From assembly GCA_944381635.1 (NCBI GenBank), contig CALWLY010000012.1, forward strand, positions 1 to 64,000: a stretch of DNA of 64,000 nt. Reading direction: 5' to 3'. Positions 41,793 to 51,495 of this stretch are shown here, one piece after another. The number at the start of each line of letters is the position of its first letter. Within the stretch, counting starts at the first letter, position 1. The position numbers and the translations under genes were made by a program. Under the pieces are notes generated by a model, which was not told where the DNA came from, made no database searches, and worked only from the letters and a program-made list of their open reading frames with translations. The stretch is from an uncultured Lachnospiraceae bacterium (GTDB lineage: Bacteria; Bacillota; Clostridia; Lachnospirales; Lachnospiraceae).

Positions 41793-43826
41793 ATGAACAG
41801 AAAGATACAGGAAGCATATTTGGAAAAGCTGGATATTTCTTATTCTTATCGTCTGGCAAAACGTATGGAAGAAATACGTTCCAATCTTTTGCTGGGATAC
41901 CGTACGGCAGGCTCTGAGGCGGAGCTTAAGACCGGGGAAATGCTGGCGGAAGAAATGCGCCGGCTGGGCTTTCCGAAAGTATGGAAAGACCGGATTTCGG
42001 TGGATGCGTGGGAATTTAAAAAAGCACAGATTCGCTTTACCGATGTGGATGGAAAGGAAGTAAAGGCGGCTCTGGGAGCTTATCAGACGAATTTTGTGAC
42101 CGACGGAGAAAAACCTTATACGGTGGTTTATGTAGGGAAAGGAACAGAAAAAGACTACCAGGGGCTGGATGTAAAAGGGAAAATAGTTCTGGCGGATATC
42201 AACCAGAGAGACGAGTGGTGGATCAATTATCCGGTCTATCAGGCATATCTGAAAGGAGCTGCGGCCCTGTTGGCGGTGCAGACCGGCGGTTATGGGGAAG
42301 TGGATGAGAGTACTCTTAATGCCCAGGACATTGCAGGCCCGCCGGAGGCAGCAGCTTTTTCCATATCCGGCAAGGATGCCGGAAAGCTAAAGAAAGTTCT
42401 GGAGAAAGAAAAAGAAACACAGATTTTTTTAGACATAGATACCAGGGTGGAAAGAGACCGTTACACTTATAATATCATAGGGGAGATTCCGGGACGCCAT
42501 CCGGAAAGAAAAATATTATTGTCCGCACACTATGATTCCTATTTTGATGGATTTCAGGATGACAATACCGCGATATCCATGATGCTTGGAATCGGAAAAG
42601 CTTTGATGGAATCCGGTTATCAGCCGGAAAACAGCATTCTTTTCTGCGCCATGGCTGCAGAGGAATGGGGAGTCGCTGATTCACAGTTTGACTGGTCCAC
42701 AGGAGCATATGAACAGGTGTTTACCATTCATCCGGAGTGGAGGGGCAGCGTGATCGCTGATCTGAATTTCGAGCTTCCCGCATTGGCTCATGGCACCAGG
42801 GCCAGAATCCGCAGTACTTACGAGTACGTTCATTTCCTGGAAAATTTTCTGGAAGAATTGCCGGAGCTGACACATGCTTATCCGGAGGAAACAAGAATTA
42901 CAGCGCCTATTGAAACCTGGTCGGATGATTTCTCCATAGCGATTGCAGGAATCCCGTCCATGGTCAACGATTTTACAGGCGGCAGTTTTATGGAGACCAA
43001 CTATCACTCCCAGTTTGACAATGACAGCTATTACGATGAAGACGTTTATCGTATGCACCATGAATTGTTTGGACTCCTTCTCATGGCGATTGACAAAACA
43101 GCGGTTGTGCCTTTGGATTTTGGCAAACTTTTGGAGAAGGCAGCCGGAAAGCTGGATAAAGAGTGGTGCACCCGGGCCGGAGGCGACACCGAAAAATTCC
43201 TGGAGGCATTAAAGGAAACCGGGGAGCTGGCGGAAACCGTGTATCGGGACATAGAACAGAAGAATGAGAAATATTCCAGATACCTGGAAGAAGGAAACGT
43301 ACAGGCGGCGGATGAGATTTTTCTGGCAGAAAGAGACACGGAGAAGAGACTGCTTCTGGCATTTCAACAAGAGCAGGATGCTTTTGTTCGGATTGACTGG
43401 TATGGAAATGTGCTTTTCCCTCATGAAATCCTTCAGGAGAATCTGGAACTTTTAAGCGGCGCCGCTAAAAATCTGCAAAAAGGAAACCTTTCTGCAGCCT
43501 TCCGCAAAATGTATCAGGTAGACAACAACGCTTATGCCTTTCTTTTTGAAGAGGAAGTTCACCGGCATTTTACCGACTATGTGCTCCATCAGCCGCCGGA
43601 GCGTTTGAAGTGGGGAAATGGACGGATTGTGGGACACGAGAATCTGTTCGATATCGTGAAAAGTCTTTTGAATAAAAGAGAAAATCGCATAGAAGACTGT
43701 CAGGCGGAAACGGAACTGCTTTTGGAAGCGGTGGAGAGACAAAAGACTTTGCTTAAGACAGAGATTGATAAGATGACGGAGCAGGTGCTTTCCATACAGG
43801 AGCTTCTGCGTGGGTGCTTATCATAG
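41793..43826 (+). CDS. M28 family metallopeptidase with PA domain
   Basis: A 677-residue zinc peptidase. A PA-like insert (about residues 90-210) precedes the M28 core: LLSAHYDSYFDGFQDDNTA holds the first zinc His and bridging Asp, MAAEEWG the catalytic and zinc Glu, and NYHSQFDND the final zinc His. After the core there is a helical tail of about 240 residues of unknown role. No signal peptide is evident, so a cytoplasmic aminopeptidase is likely, although many relatives are exported. ATG 41793 is chosen for GGGAG about nine bases upstream. The GNAT gene follows after 33 bases. Confidence 0.87.
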   Translation: MNRKIQEAYLEKLDISYSYRLAKRMEEIRSNLLLGYRTAGSEAELKTGEMLAEEMRRLGFPKVWKDRISVDAWEFKKAQIRFTDVDGKEVKAALGAYQTNFVTDGEKPYTVVYVGKGTEKDYQGLDVKGKIVLADINQRDEWWINYPVYQAYLKGAAALLAVQTGGYGEVDESTLNAQDIAGPPEAAAFSISGKDAGKLKKVLEKEKETQIFLDIDTRVERDRYTYNIIGEIPGRHPERKILLSAHYDSYFDGFQDDNTAISMMLGIGKALMESGYQPENSILFCAMAAEEWGVADSQFDWSTGAYEQVFTIHPEWRGSVIADLNFELPALAHGTRARIRSTYEYVHFLENFLEELPELTHAYPEETRITAPIETWSDDFSIAIAGIPSMVNDFTGGSFMETNYHSQFDNDSYYDEDVYRMHHELFGLLLMAIDKTAVVPLDFGKLLEKAAGKLDKEWCTRAGGDTEKFLEALKETGELAETVYRDIEQKNEKYSRYLEEGNVQAADEIFLAERDTEKRLLLAFQQEQDAFVRIDWYGNVLFPHEILQENLELLSGAAKNLQKGNLSAAFRKMYQVDNNAYAFLFEEEVHRHFTDYVLHQPPERLKWGNGRIVGHENLFDIVKSLLNKRENRIEDCQAETELLLEAVERQKTLLKTEIDKMTEQVLSIQELLRGCLS

Positions 43827-43859
43827 AAAAGTAAGAAAAGACGAGGGATAATAAGGGAC

Positions 43860-44495
43860 ATGGACAGTGATAACCTATATCGGGTACAAAAGGAAGATTT
43901 GCCGAAACTGGAGAAACTTTTGAGCAAATGTTTTGCGCTTGATCCGCTTTACCAGGAACTGATACCGGACGAAGAGATCAGAAAGAGGCTTATGCCGGAA
44001 CTGTTTTCCTGCGATCTGACAGAATTTTATGAAACCTGCGAGATTTTTGCGGACAGCAGTGAGATCAACGGAATTCTTGTTGTATCCGATGAATCTGAAC
44101 CGTATAATCTTTTGAAATATTATTTTACAGAAGTGCAGGCGGCCCTTCGCACGGAAGGGTATCTGATCAAGGAAGATCATTCCCTGAAGACTTTCTTCAA
44201 TTTCTTTTTGGGAAGAGATTATCTGAATTCCAGCTGGACAGACCAGCTTCACCAGAACAGAAGGCTTCACATTATTTATCTGGCGGTAGATCCCCATATG
44301 CAGCATCATGGAATTGCGGCCAGACTGATAGAAGAAGCGGCTGCATACGCCGAAAAAAATCGCATGATGATTTCTCTGGAAACACACAATCCGAAAAACG
44401 TGGAATTTTATCAGAATCACGGCTTTAAAATTTTCGGCGTAGTGGAAAAACATTTCCATTTAAAACAATACTGCATGATAAGAGAAGTGCAGTGA
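43860..44495 (+). CDS. GNAT family N-acetyltransferase
   Basis: A 211-residue acetyltransferase. The acetyl-CoA site IYLAVDPHMQHHGIAARLIEEA is in the C-terminal half with the (Q/R)xxGx(G/A) type loop, followed by SLETHNPKNVEFYQNHGF. The N-terminal half is unlike well-known members. The substrate is unknown. It is probably cotranscribed with the M28 gene 33 bases upstream and ends at palindrome D. Confidence 0.86.
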   Translation: MDSDNLYRVQKEDLPKLEKLLSKCFALDPLYQELIPDEEIRKRLMPELFSCDLTEFYETCEIFADSSEINGILVVSDESEPYNLLKYYFTEVQAALRTEGYLIKEDHSLKTFFNFFLGRDYLNSSWTDQLHQNRRLHIIYLAVDPHMQHHGIAARLIEEAAAYAEKNRMMISLETHNPKNVEFYQNHGFKIFGVVEKHFHLKQYCMIREVQ

Positions 44496-44497
44496 GA

Positions 44498-44613
44498 AAA
44501 GGGTGCCTGAAAATCCGGAAAAACTGTTTGCCCTGTCATATTTTGTGAAAATGATTGTCTGGAACAAAATATGGCAGCACAAACAGAAATTTCCTGATTT
44601 TAAGGCACCTTTT
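44498..44613. repeat. Long palindromic intergenic element, copy D
   Basis: The outer stem AAAGGGTGCCTGAAAATC pairs with GATTTTAAGGCACCTTTT. The inner stem pairs CTGTTTGCCCTGTCATATTTTGT with ACAAAATATGGCAGCACAAACAG. It fills the gap between the convergent GNAT and lacI genes and overlaps the lacI stop codon by two bases. Confidence 0.8.
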
Positions 44614-45613
44614 ATGTTTCGGAAACCAGAGGTCCGGTGGAATTTCTGACAATAAGCTGGGCGTGAAGCAGCATAGTGCCGATTGAGACTTTATTAAGCA
44701 GACTGTCCAGAGCATAGTAAGCGCATTTTCCAAGTTCCGCCCGCTCCTGACGAACGGTAGTCATAGGAGGAGAGGTGTATGCACTGATGGGCAGGTCGTC
44801 AAAACCTATGATACTGATATCTTTGGGAACGTGAAGTTCCAGCTGCTGGCACTGTACGATGGCGGCGTTGGCAATCTGATCATGACTGCATATGAGGCCG
44901 GTGACGCCCAGATTTAACAGACGGGGCAGATGCTTCTGCATACATTCGGAGATATAATAAGAACTTCCGGCATAAGTCGGATCGGATTTGAGACCATTTT
45001 GACGCAGGGCGTGAAAAAAGGCCCTGTGCCTTACCTGCATGATATAAGCGCCGAGAGCGCCGCTCAGATAACCGATTTTTTTATGCCCCAGATTTTTTAA
45101 ATGTTCCACAGCCAGTTCCATGCCTTCGTTGTTGTCAATTCCTATATAAGTAGTGTTGGGATTGGACTGAATGTAGTTGTCATACAAAACGGCAGGAGTG
45201 CGGCTTGTCTGAAAATCTTTCATCCAGGGGTCGGAAAGAGAAAAACCAAGGACGAAAGAGCCCACATAGTCGTGTTCCAGCATAAATATGTCATAGGGGG
45301 TAAGTTTCTGGAGCTTTTCTGTGAAAGGCAGCACATCAACCTGATAACCGGCAGGTTCGGCCAGCTGCCGAAATCCCATAATAAGATCATATCCAAAGTG
45401 ATGAGGTTCCTCATATTCTATATTTTCAATAAGAACACACAGCTTTTTAGGGACATCCTTCTGACGGTGAAGTTTCGTGTATCCCATTTCCACCGCGGTT
45501 TCCAGTATGATTTTTCGTGATGTTTCGCTGATATCCGGGGCACCATTCAGGGCTTTGGATACGGTTCCTTTGGAAATACCCAGTTTTTCAGCAATATCTT
45601 GTAAAGTAGCCAT
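44612..45613 (-). CDS. LacI family repressor of the maltodextrin operon
   Basis: A 333-residue regulator. The N-terminal helix-turn-helix TLQDIAEKLGISKGTVSKALNG and hinge are classic LacI, and the rest is a periplasmic-binding-protein-like sugar domain (residues 60-325). ATG 45613 is chosen because GAAAGG lies seven bases upstream and the DNA-binding domain starts at residue 2. It is divergent from malE; TTTCG/CGAAA repeats lie in the shared 370-base region, including one 18 bases before its own start. Control of the debranching operon and itself by a maltooligosaccharide is inferred. Confidence 0.9.
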   Translation of the reverse strand: MATLQDIAEKLGISKGTVSKALNGAPDISETSRKIILETAVEMGYTKLHRQKDVPKKLCVLIENIEYEEPHHFGYDLIMGFRQLAEPAGYQVDVLPFTEKLQKLTPYDIFMLEHDYVGSFVLGFSLSDPWMKDFQTSRTPAVLYDNYIQSNPNTTYIGIDNNEGMELAVEHLKNLGHKKIGYLSGALGAYIMQVRHRAFFHALRQNGLKSDPTYAGSSYYISECMQKHLPRLLNLGVTGLICSHDQIANAAIVQCQQLELHVPKDISIIGFDDLPISAYTSPPMTTVRQERAELGKCAYYALDSLLNKVSIGTMLLHAQLIVRNSTGPLVSET

Positions 45614-45770
45614 GATATACCTTTCTATATGTTTCGTAATATAAAAATTCCTTTTTAAACAGAGCAAAAAAATAATAAACTGTACCGCAGCAAGTAAAAA
45701 TTGACGCGATACAGATTCCTTTTTCTTATTATAGTCTCAAAAAAACATGAAAGCAATGCTATTTTCTGAA

Positions 45771-45851
45771 GTTTCGAAAAAAGTTTCGTAATGTTTATAT
45801 ATTGAATCAAACGTGCATTGTGAAATAATGACAAAAATGACGAAACGAAAC
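45771..45851. promoter_or_regulatory. TTTCG/CGAAA repeat cluster, candidate LacI-family sites
   Basis: GTTTCG at 45771, GTTTCGTAAT at 45783 and CGAAACGAAAC at 45841, plus GTTTCGTAAT at 45631-45640 inside the lacI leader. The half-site GTTTCGTAAT and its complement recur at 45930-45949. Confidence 0.5.
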
Positions 45852-45894
45852 TGTATAAAAGAAATGAAAATATAATTAGTGACCAAATACAGGA

Positions 45895-45923
45895 TTGACG
45901 GATAAAGAACACGGGCGTATTAT
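45895..45923 (+). promoter_or_regulatory. Sigma-A promoter of the malE operon
   Basis: TTGACG, exactly 17 bases, then TATTAT. This is the best promoter in the intergenic region, 60 bases before the malE start. Confidence 0.75.
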
Positions 45924-45929
45924 AAAAAC

Positions 45930-45949
45930 ATAACGAAACAATACGAAAC
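45930..45949 (+). promoter_or_regulatory. Repressor site at the malE transcription start
   Basis: Two direct half-sites, ATAACGAAAC and AATACGAAAC, sit side by side just downstream of the -10 box, where a bound LacI-family protein would block initiation. Confidence 0.5.
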
Positions 45950-45983
45950 TTTATTAAAAATTTTTAAAGGGAGGAAGGAAGCT

Positions 45984-47216
45984 ATGAAGAGGAAAATAGC
46001 GGCTCTGGCGGCAGCAATACTGGCATCTGTTGCTGTGGCAGGGTGCGGGATAGCCGGCGATTCTGACGGAGCACAGCGGGAAAAGGTTCGTCTGATGGTA
46101 TGGTCCCCGTCGGAAGATCAGTCAAAGGAAAGTGGGGAATGGCTGCAGACAACCTGTGAACAATTTGCAAAGGAACATCCGGAATGGGACATCACTTTTG
46201 TTTACGGAGTGGCAGACGAGGCAACGGCCCCGGGATCGGTAAAGCAGGATCCGGAAGCCAGTGCAGACGTATATATGTTTGCAAACGATGGCCTCAGCGC
46301 CATGATTGATGCAAATACTGTAGTAAAATTCGGCGGCAAATATGCAGAGGAAATCCGGGCTACAAACTCTCCGGAAATTGTAGAATCTCTTACCAAGGAC
46401 GGAGAAATCTACGGGGTGCCGTTTACGACCAATACCTGGTTTATGTACTATGACAAATCGGTCTTTTCGGAAGAAGACGTTAAAAATCTGGATACTATGC
46501 TGGAAAAAGGTGTCGTTTCCTTCCCTCTTACCAATTCCTGGTATCTGCCGGCGTTTTATATCGGAAACGGCTGTACCTTGTTTGGGGACGGAACACAGGA
46601 GGAGTTAGGTGTTGACTTCGGCGGGGAAAATGCGGTGGAAGTTACCAATTACCTGATTGATCTGGTTGACAATCCGAACTTCCGGGTTGATGCGGACGGT
46701 TCCGGTATTGCCGGCCTGAGAGACGGAAGCATTTCAGCTATGTTCTCCGGCTCCTGGGATGCCAATGCAGTGAAGGAAGCTTTGGGAGACAACATGGGGG
46801 TTGCGGCGCTTCCTACCTACACGCTGAACGGGGAAGAAGTACAGATGATGGCTTACGCCGGTTCTAAAGCCATTGCGGTAAATCCCAACTGCGAATACAT
46901 GGTTCCGGCGGTGGAACTGGCAATTTACCTGGGATCGGCAAAAGCGCAGGAAGATCACTATGTTTTAAGAAATGTAATTCCCTGCAACACAGAGCTTTTG
47001 GCGCAGGACAATATTGCCAACGACCCTCTTGTAGCGGCTCAGAACAGAACCTTTAATGAGACTTCTATTTTACAGCCCTTTGTAGCTTCCATGAACAACT
47101 GCTGGACGCCGGTGGAAAACATGGGCAAGGGAATTCGAAATAAGACAGTGACTCATGAGAATGCCAAAGAGCAGACGGAAGCAATGAATGAAGCGATGAA
47201 CAGCAGCGGAATCTGA
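45984..47216 (+). CDS. malE: Maltodextrin-type ABC binding lipoprotein
   Basis: A 410-residue family 1 binding protein. The signal peptide ends in VAVAGC with the lipid Cys at residue 21. The mature protein opens with KVRLMVWSPSEDQ-like sequence and has the MalE-type core (GEIYGVPFTTNTWFMYYDKS, MFSGSWDANAVKEAL). It presumably captures maltooligosaccharides at the cell surface, inferred from the debranching enzymes in the operon. GGGAGG precedes the ATG. malF and malG follow with gaps of 26 and 2 bases. Confidence 0.9.
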   Translation: MKRKIAALAAAILASVAVAGCGIAGDSDGAQREKVRLMVWSPSEDQSKESGEWLQTTCEQFAKEHPEWDITFVYGVADEATAPGSVKQDPEASADVYMFANDGLSAMIDANTVVKFGGKYAEEIRATNSPEIVESLTKDGEIYGVPFTTNTWFMYYDKSVFSEEDVKNLDTMLEKGVVSFPLTNSWYLPAFYIGNGCTLFGDGTQEELGVDFGGENAVEVTNYLIDLVDNPNFRVDADGSGIAGLRDGSISAMFSGSWDANAVKEALGDNMGVAALPTYTLNGEEVQMMAYAGSKAIAVNPNCEYMVPAVELAIYLGSAKAQEDHYVLRNVIPCNTELLAQDNIANDPLVAAQNRTFNETSILQPFVASMNNCWTPVENMGKGIRNKTVTHENAKEQTEAMNEAMNSSGI

Positions 47217-47242
47217 TTACCGGTTTAGGGAAGGGAGTAGTT

Positions 47243-48622
47243 ATGAAAATATTCAAAAAATATGCGACGGAATTTCCGACTCCATATACCTGCATGAATG
47301 CCATCAGGGAGGGCGGACTGGAAACGAAGCTGACAATGGTATTGATGGGACTTGGAAATTTTGTACATAAACAGAAAATCAAAGGACTTTTGTTCCTGGC
47401 TATTGAAGTGGCATATATCGTTTTTATGGCAGTGGTGGGCATTGGATGCCTGAGCCAGCTTGGAAGCCTGGGAAGCGTGCCACAGCAGGAAGTCTGGGAC
47501 GAAGCGCAGCAGGTATATCTGTACACCAAAGGCGATCAGTCGATTCTGATCCTTCTCTACGGCATTGCTGTTATTTTACTTACTGTTTTTATGGTATGTG
47601 CCTGGAGATGTTCCCTGAAAAGTGCTTACAAAGCAGAATGCCTGGAAAAATCTGGGAAGCATGTAAATACTTTTCTGGAAGATCTTAAAACATTGACTCA
47701 TGAAAATCTGCACAGACTGCTGATGACACCGCCTATGATCTTCATCTTCGCGTTCACAGTGCTGCCTCTTATTTTCATGATCTGTATGGCATTTACCAAT
47801 TACAGCATTATCGACAACCATCTGATGCTGTTTGACTGGGTCGGACTGGATAACTTTGTGGCTCTGTTTGACTCCAGCAGTATTCTGGGAAGTACGTTCT
47901 GGTCTGTACTTGGATGGACGTTAGTATGGGCGTTTTTTGCAACGTTCACCAATTATATTTTCGGTATGATCCTTTCGATTTTGATCAACAGAAAGGATAC
48001 CAAAGCAAAAGGTTTCTGGAGATTCTGCTTTGTACTTTCCTGCGCAGTGCCCATGTTCGTATCTTTGCTGATTATGAGAACCATGCTTCAGCCTGATGGA
48101 GCTGTCAATGTACTTCTGAGAAATCTCGGACTGATCGCACAGGATGCCAGCCTTCCTTTCTTCACAGATCCGACCTGGGCGAGAGTGACCGTTATTGTAG
48201 TAAATATCTGGGTGGGCGTTCCCTACACACTGCTTCAGCTTACCGGCGTTCTTCAGAATATTCCGGCAGAGCTTTACGAAGCGGCTAAGGTGGATGGTGC
48301 CAATCCCATACAGACTTTCTTTAAAATTACATTGCCCTATATGTTATATGTAACTACACCTTATCTGATTGTGACATTTACCGGAAATGTAAATAACTTC
48401 AACGTAATATACCTGCTTTCCGGAGGCGACCCGGTGACCAACCTTTCTTCCACGGCAGGAAGCACAGACCTTCTGGTTACCTGGCTGTATAAGCTGACCG
48501 TAGATAAACAGTACTACAACGTGGGTGCTGTCATCGGTATCTTTACCTTTATCATCCTTGCAGTGGGCGCGCTGTTTACTTACCATCGCAGCAAGTCTTA
48601 TAAAGAGGAAGGAGGATTTTAA
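47243..48622 (+). CDS. malF: Maltodextrin ABC permease, MalF type
   Basis: A 459-residue membrane protein with about eight helices. Two extra N-terminal helices and a soluble loop precede the permease core, as in MalF. The EAA motif lies near EAAKVDGANPIQTFFKITLPYM (about residue 350). It pairs with MalG to form the sugar channel. The gene is preceded by AAGGGAG. There is no ATPase gene in the operon. Confidence 0.92.
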   Translation: MKIFKKYATEFPTPYTCMNAIREGGLETKLTMVLMGLGNFVHKQKIKGLLFLAIEVAYIVFMAVVGIGCLSQLGSLGSVPQQEVWDEAQQVYLYTKGDQSILILLYGIAVILLTVFMVCAWRCSLKSAYKAECLEKSGKHVNTFLEDLKTLTHENLHRLLMTPPMIFIFAFTVLPLIFMICMAFTNYSIIDNHLMLFDWVGLDNFVALFDSSSILGSTFWSVLGWTLVWAFFATFTNYIFGMILSILINRKDTKAKGFWRFCFVLSCAVPMFVSLLIMRTMLQPDGAVNVLLRNLGLIAQDASLPFFTDPTWARVTVIVVNIWVGVPYTLLQLTGVLQNIPAELYEAAKVDGANPIQTFFKITLPYMLYVTTPYLIVTFTGNVNNFNVIYLLSGGDPVTNLSSTAGSTDLLVTWLYKLTVDKQYYNVGAVIGIFTFIILAVGALFTYHRSKSYKEEGGF

Positions 48623-48624
48623 TC

Positions 48625-49497
48625 ATGTCTGTAAAGAAAGAATATTCTGCCAAAAGAAAGCGTTTTATCAACAATACCATCGTCCATGTTATATTGGCGA
48701 TACTGGCAATTATCTGGGTATTTCCCATTTTCTGGGTAATTCTCACCAGCTTCCGTGCGGAAAAGGGGTCTTATGTGTCAACCTTTTTCCCGCAGTCCTA
48801 CACTCTTGACAATTACATCAGACTGTTTACGGATACTTCGATTCTGAATTTCCCGCAGATGTTTATGAATACCTTGTTTGTTGCCATTTGTTCCTGTATC
48901 CTGTCAAGCTTTTATGTGCTTGCAGTGTCCTACTGTCTGTCCAGACTTCGCTTTAAAATGCGCAAGCCCTATATGAATATGGCCATGATTCTGGGCTTGT
49001 TCCCGGGCTTTATGTCCATGATCGCGGTATATTTCATTTTGAAGGCGTTAGGACTGACAGAGGGAAACCTGATTCGTCTGGCATTGATTTTGTGTTATTC
49101 CGGCAGTGCGGGGCTTGGTTTCCAGATTGCAAAGGGATTCTTTGATACGATTCCCCTGGCGGTGGACGAGGCAGCGTTGATCGACGGCTGCAGCAGATGG
49201 CAGATTTTCAGCAAAATCACATTGCCGTTAAGCAAACCCATCATTATTTATACGGTTTTGACAGCGTTTATGGCTCCCTGGGTAGACTTCATTTTTGCAA
49301 GAGTTATCTGCCGCGCCAATGCGGACCAGTACACAGTGGCCATCGGTTTGTGGAGAATGCTGGAAAAAGAATACATTGACAGCTGGTACACCAGCTTCGC
49401 GGCCGGTGCGGTATTGATTTCCATACCGATAGCGATTCTGTTCCTGTCCCTGCAGAAATACTATGTGGATGGACTGTCCGGTGCAGTAAAAGGCTGA
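48625..49497 (+). CDS. malG: Maltodextrin ABC permease, MalG type
   Basis: A 290-residue permease with six helices. The first is FINNTIVHVILAILAIIWVFP, and the EAA loop is DEAALIDGCSRWQIFSKITLP near residue 189. The C-terminus LSLQKYYVDGLSGAVKG is the conserved MalG ending that contacts the ATPase. It starts two bases after the malF stop with GGAGG upstream. It completes the channel with MalF. Confidence 0.93.
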   Translation: MSVKKEYSAKRKRFINNTIVHVILAILAIIWVFPIFWVILTSFRAEKGSYVSTFFPQSYTLDNYIRLFTDTSILNFPQMFMNTLFVAICSCILSSFYVLAVSYCLSRLRFKMRKPYMNMAMILGLFPGFMSMIAVYFILKALGLTEGNLIRLALILCYSGSAGLGFQIAKGFFDTIPLAVDEAALIDGCSRWQIFSKITLPLSKPIIIYTVLTAFMAPWVDFIFARVICRANADQYTVAIGLWRMLEKEYIDSWYTSFAAGAVLISIPIAILFLSLQKYYVDGLSGAVKG

Positions 49498-49515
49498 TAA
49501 AAATTCAGGAGAGAT

Positions 49516-51486
49516 ATGAAAACTGTAAAAGAATATAAAGAATGGTACCGGTCACCGGAATTTGAAAAGAATTATACTTGCGAACAAAAAGACTTTGGCG
49601 CTCTGTGCAGTGAAAAGGGCTCCGTTTTTAAGCTTTGGAGCCCGGCAGCCGAAAAAGTGACGCTGCAGCTTTACAAAAAGGGAAACAAAGGAGACGCTTT
49701 TTTGAAAATTCCCATGGAAAGAGAGGAAAAAGGGGTATGGGGTTACTGCACGCGGGAGAACCTGCACGGTGTGTACTATGATTATGTGCTTTCCTTTGAG
49801 GGAAAGGAAGTGACAAGTGCGGACCCCTGGGCCAGAGCCTGCGGCGTCAACGGAAAGAGAAGCATGGCTGTGGATTTATCCAGAACCAATCCCGAAGGCT
49901 GGCAGGAGGATAAGGCGCCGGCATACCAGGAGGAAAATGTAATCTATGAAATCCATGTAGGTGAGTTTTCCTGGCACAAATCAGGGGGATTCCCTGAAAA
50001 ATACCGTGGCACTTACAAGGCGCTTACCTGCGCTCATACAACTTTGAACAACGATGGCATACATCCTACCGGGCTTGATTATTTGAAAGAGCTGGGAGTA
50101 ACTCACATACAGCTGATGCCGGTGTTTGATTACGGCTCCGTGGATGAGGCGGGGGACAGAGAGCAGTTCAACTGGGGATACGATCCGGTAAACTATAACG
50201 TTCCGGAAGGGTCTTACGCTACGGATGCAGAAAACGGAGAGGTGAGAATCCGGGAACTGAAAGAAATGATCCAGTCTCTTCACAGAAACGGATTTCGTGT
50301 GATCATGGACGTAGTTTACAATCACACTTATTCCATGGATTCCTGTTTTCAGCGTACTATGCCCTGGTATTACTACCGGACGAAAGAAGATGGCACACCG
50401 GAAAACAGCTCAGCCTGCGGAAATGACGTGGCAAGCGAGCGGACCATGTGCGGCAAGTACATTCTGGAGTCTGTACTTTACTGGGCGGAAGAATATCATA
50501 TGGATGGATTTCGCTTTGACCTGATGGGACTTTTGGATGTGGAGCTTTTAAATGCCATCCGCAAAGCGCTGGATGAGAAGTTTGGAAAAGGGGAAAAGCT
50601 CATGTACGGCGAGCCCTGGGCGGCGGCGTCTTCTCCTATGGAAGGCGGAGCGAAACCTGCGCTGAAAGAAAACATTGGACTGCTGGATGAAAACGTGGGT
50701 ATGTTCTGCGATAATCTGCGGGATGCGGTAAAAGGACATGTTTTTGAAGGGGAGCTTCCCGGATTTGTAAACGGCGGCAAAGGACTGGAAAAAGATATTG
50801 TAAACGGGGTTCGTGCCTGGTGCAAACCGGAGAAGGGAGATATGGGAATCAAGGCGCCTTCTCAGGTTATTTCCTACGTATCAGCCCACGACAACTGGAC
50901 TTTATGGGATAAGCTGTCCCTTACCATAGAATCGGGAAAGGATTCCAGGAAAGCGATCAGAGACCGCCTGGCAGCCAATCGTCTGGCGGCAGGCATCTAT
51001 ATGACCTGCCAGGGAAATCTGTTTTTCCTGTCCGGGGAGGAATTTGCCAGAACAAAGGATGGGGTGGAAAACAGCTACAACTCATCCCGGACAATCAATC
51101 GGATGGATTGGGAAAGGGCCTATGAGAACACAGAGCTGAGACGCTATTATCAGGGGCTTATCGCACTGCGCAAAAAGCTTCCGGGGCTTTGCGATAAAAC
51201 ACCGGGAGCCGAAAAAAGAATCCTTATGGAGCGCACGGGGAAAAATATGGCTGCTGTTCTTGTGGACAACACGGGAGAAAAAGCTTCGGAGTGGGAGCAG
51301 ATTTATTTGATTTATTATGCCGGCAGGAAACGGACGGAAGCAGAATTGCCGGAAGGAGAGTGGGAGATTCTAGCCGACGGGGAAAACAGTTTCCTGTGGA
51401 AAAATCCGGAAACGGCTGCGGGAAAGCTGACAGTTTCCAAAACAAGCGTAAGAATACTGGGAAAAAGAAAAAAGGCAGAAGGGTGA
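49516..51486 (+). CDS. pulA: Type I pullulanase (GH13)
   Basis: A 656-residue intracellular debranching enzyme that hydrolyses alpha-1,6 bonds in pullulan or limit dextrins. A CBM48-type N-terminal domain (FKLWSPAAEKVTLQLYKKG) precedes the barrel. The type I hallmark FNWGYDPVNYNVPEGSY lies near residue 218. GH13 motifs are VIMDVVYNHT, DGFRFDLMGLLD (Asp nucleophile), MYGEPW (Glu acid) and YVSAHDN. There is no signal peptide, so substrates must be imported first. It lies 18 bases after malG. Confidence 0.94.
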   Translation: MKTVKEYKEWYRSPEFEKNYTCEQKDFGALCSEKGSVFKLWSPAAEKVTLQLYKKGNKGDAFLKIPMEREEKGVWGYCTRENLHGVYYDYVLSFEGKEVTSADPWARACGVNGKRSMAVDLSRTNPEGWQEDKAPAYQEENVIYEIHVGEFSWHKSGGFPEKYRGTYKALTCAHTTLNNDGIHPTGLDYLKELGVTHIQLMPVFDYGSVDEAGDREQFNWGYDPVNYNVPEGSYATDAENGEVRIRELKEMIQSLHRNGFRVIMDVVYNHTYSMDSCFQRTMPWYYYRTKEDGTPENSSACGNDVASERTMCGKYILESVLYWAEEYHMDGFRFDLMGLLDVELLNAIRKALDEKFGKGEKLMYGEPWAAASSPMEGGAKPALKENIGLLDENVGMFCDNLRDAVKGHVFEGELPGFVNGGKGLEKDIVNGVRAWCKPEKGDMGIKAPSQVISYVSAHDNWTLWDKLSLTIESGKDSRKAIRDRLAANRLAAGIYMTCQGNLFFLSGEEFARTKDGVENSYNSSRTINRMDWERAYENTELRRYYQGLIALRKKLPGLCDKTPGAEKRILMERTGKNMAAVLVDNTGEKASEWEQIYLIYYAGRKRTEAELPEGEWEILADGENSFLWKNPETAAGKLTVSKTSVRILGKRKKAEG

Positions 51487-51495
51487 CGAAAGCAT

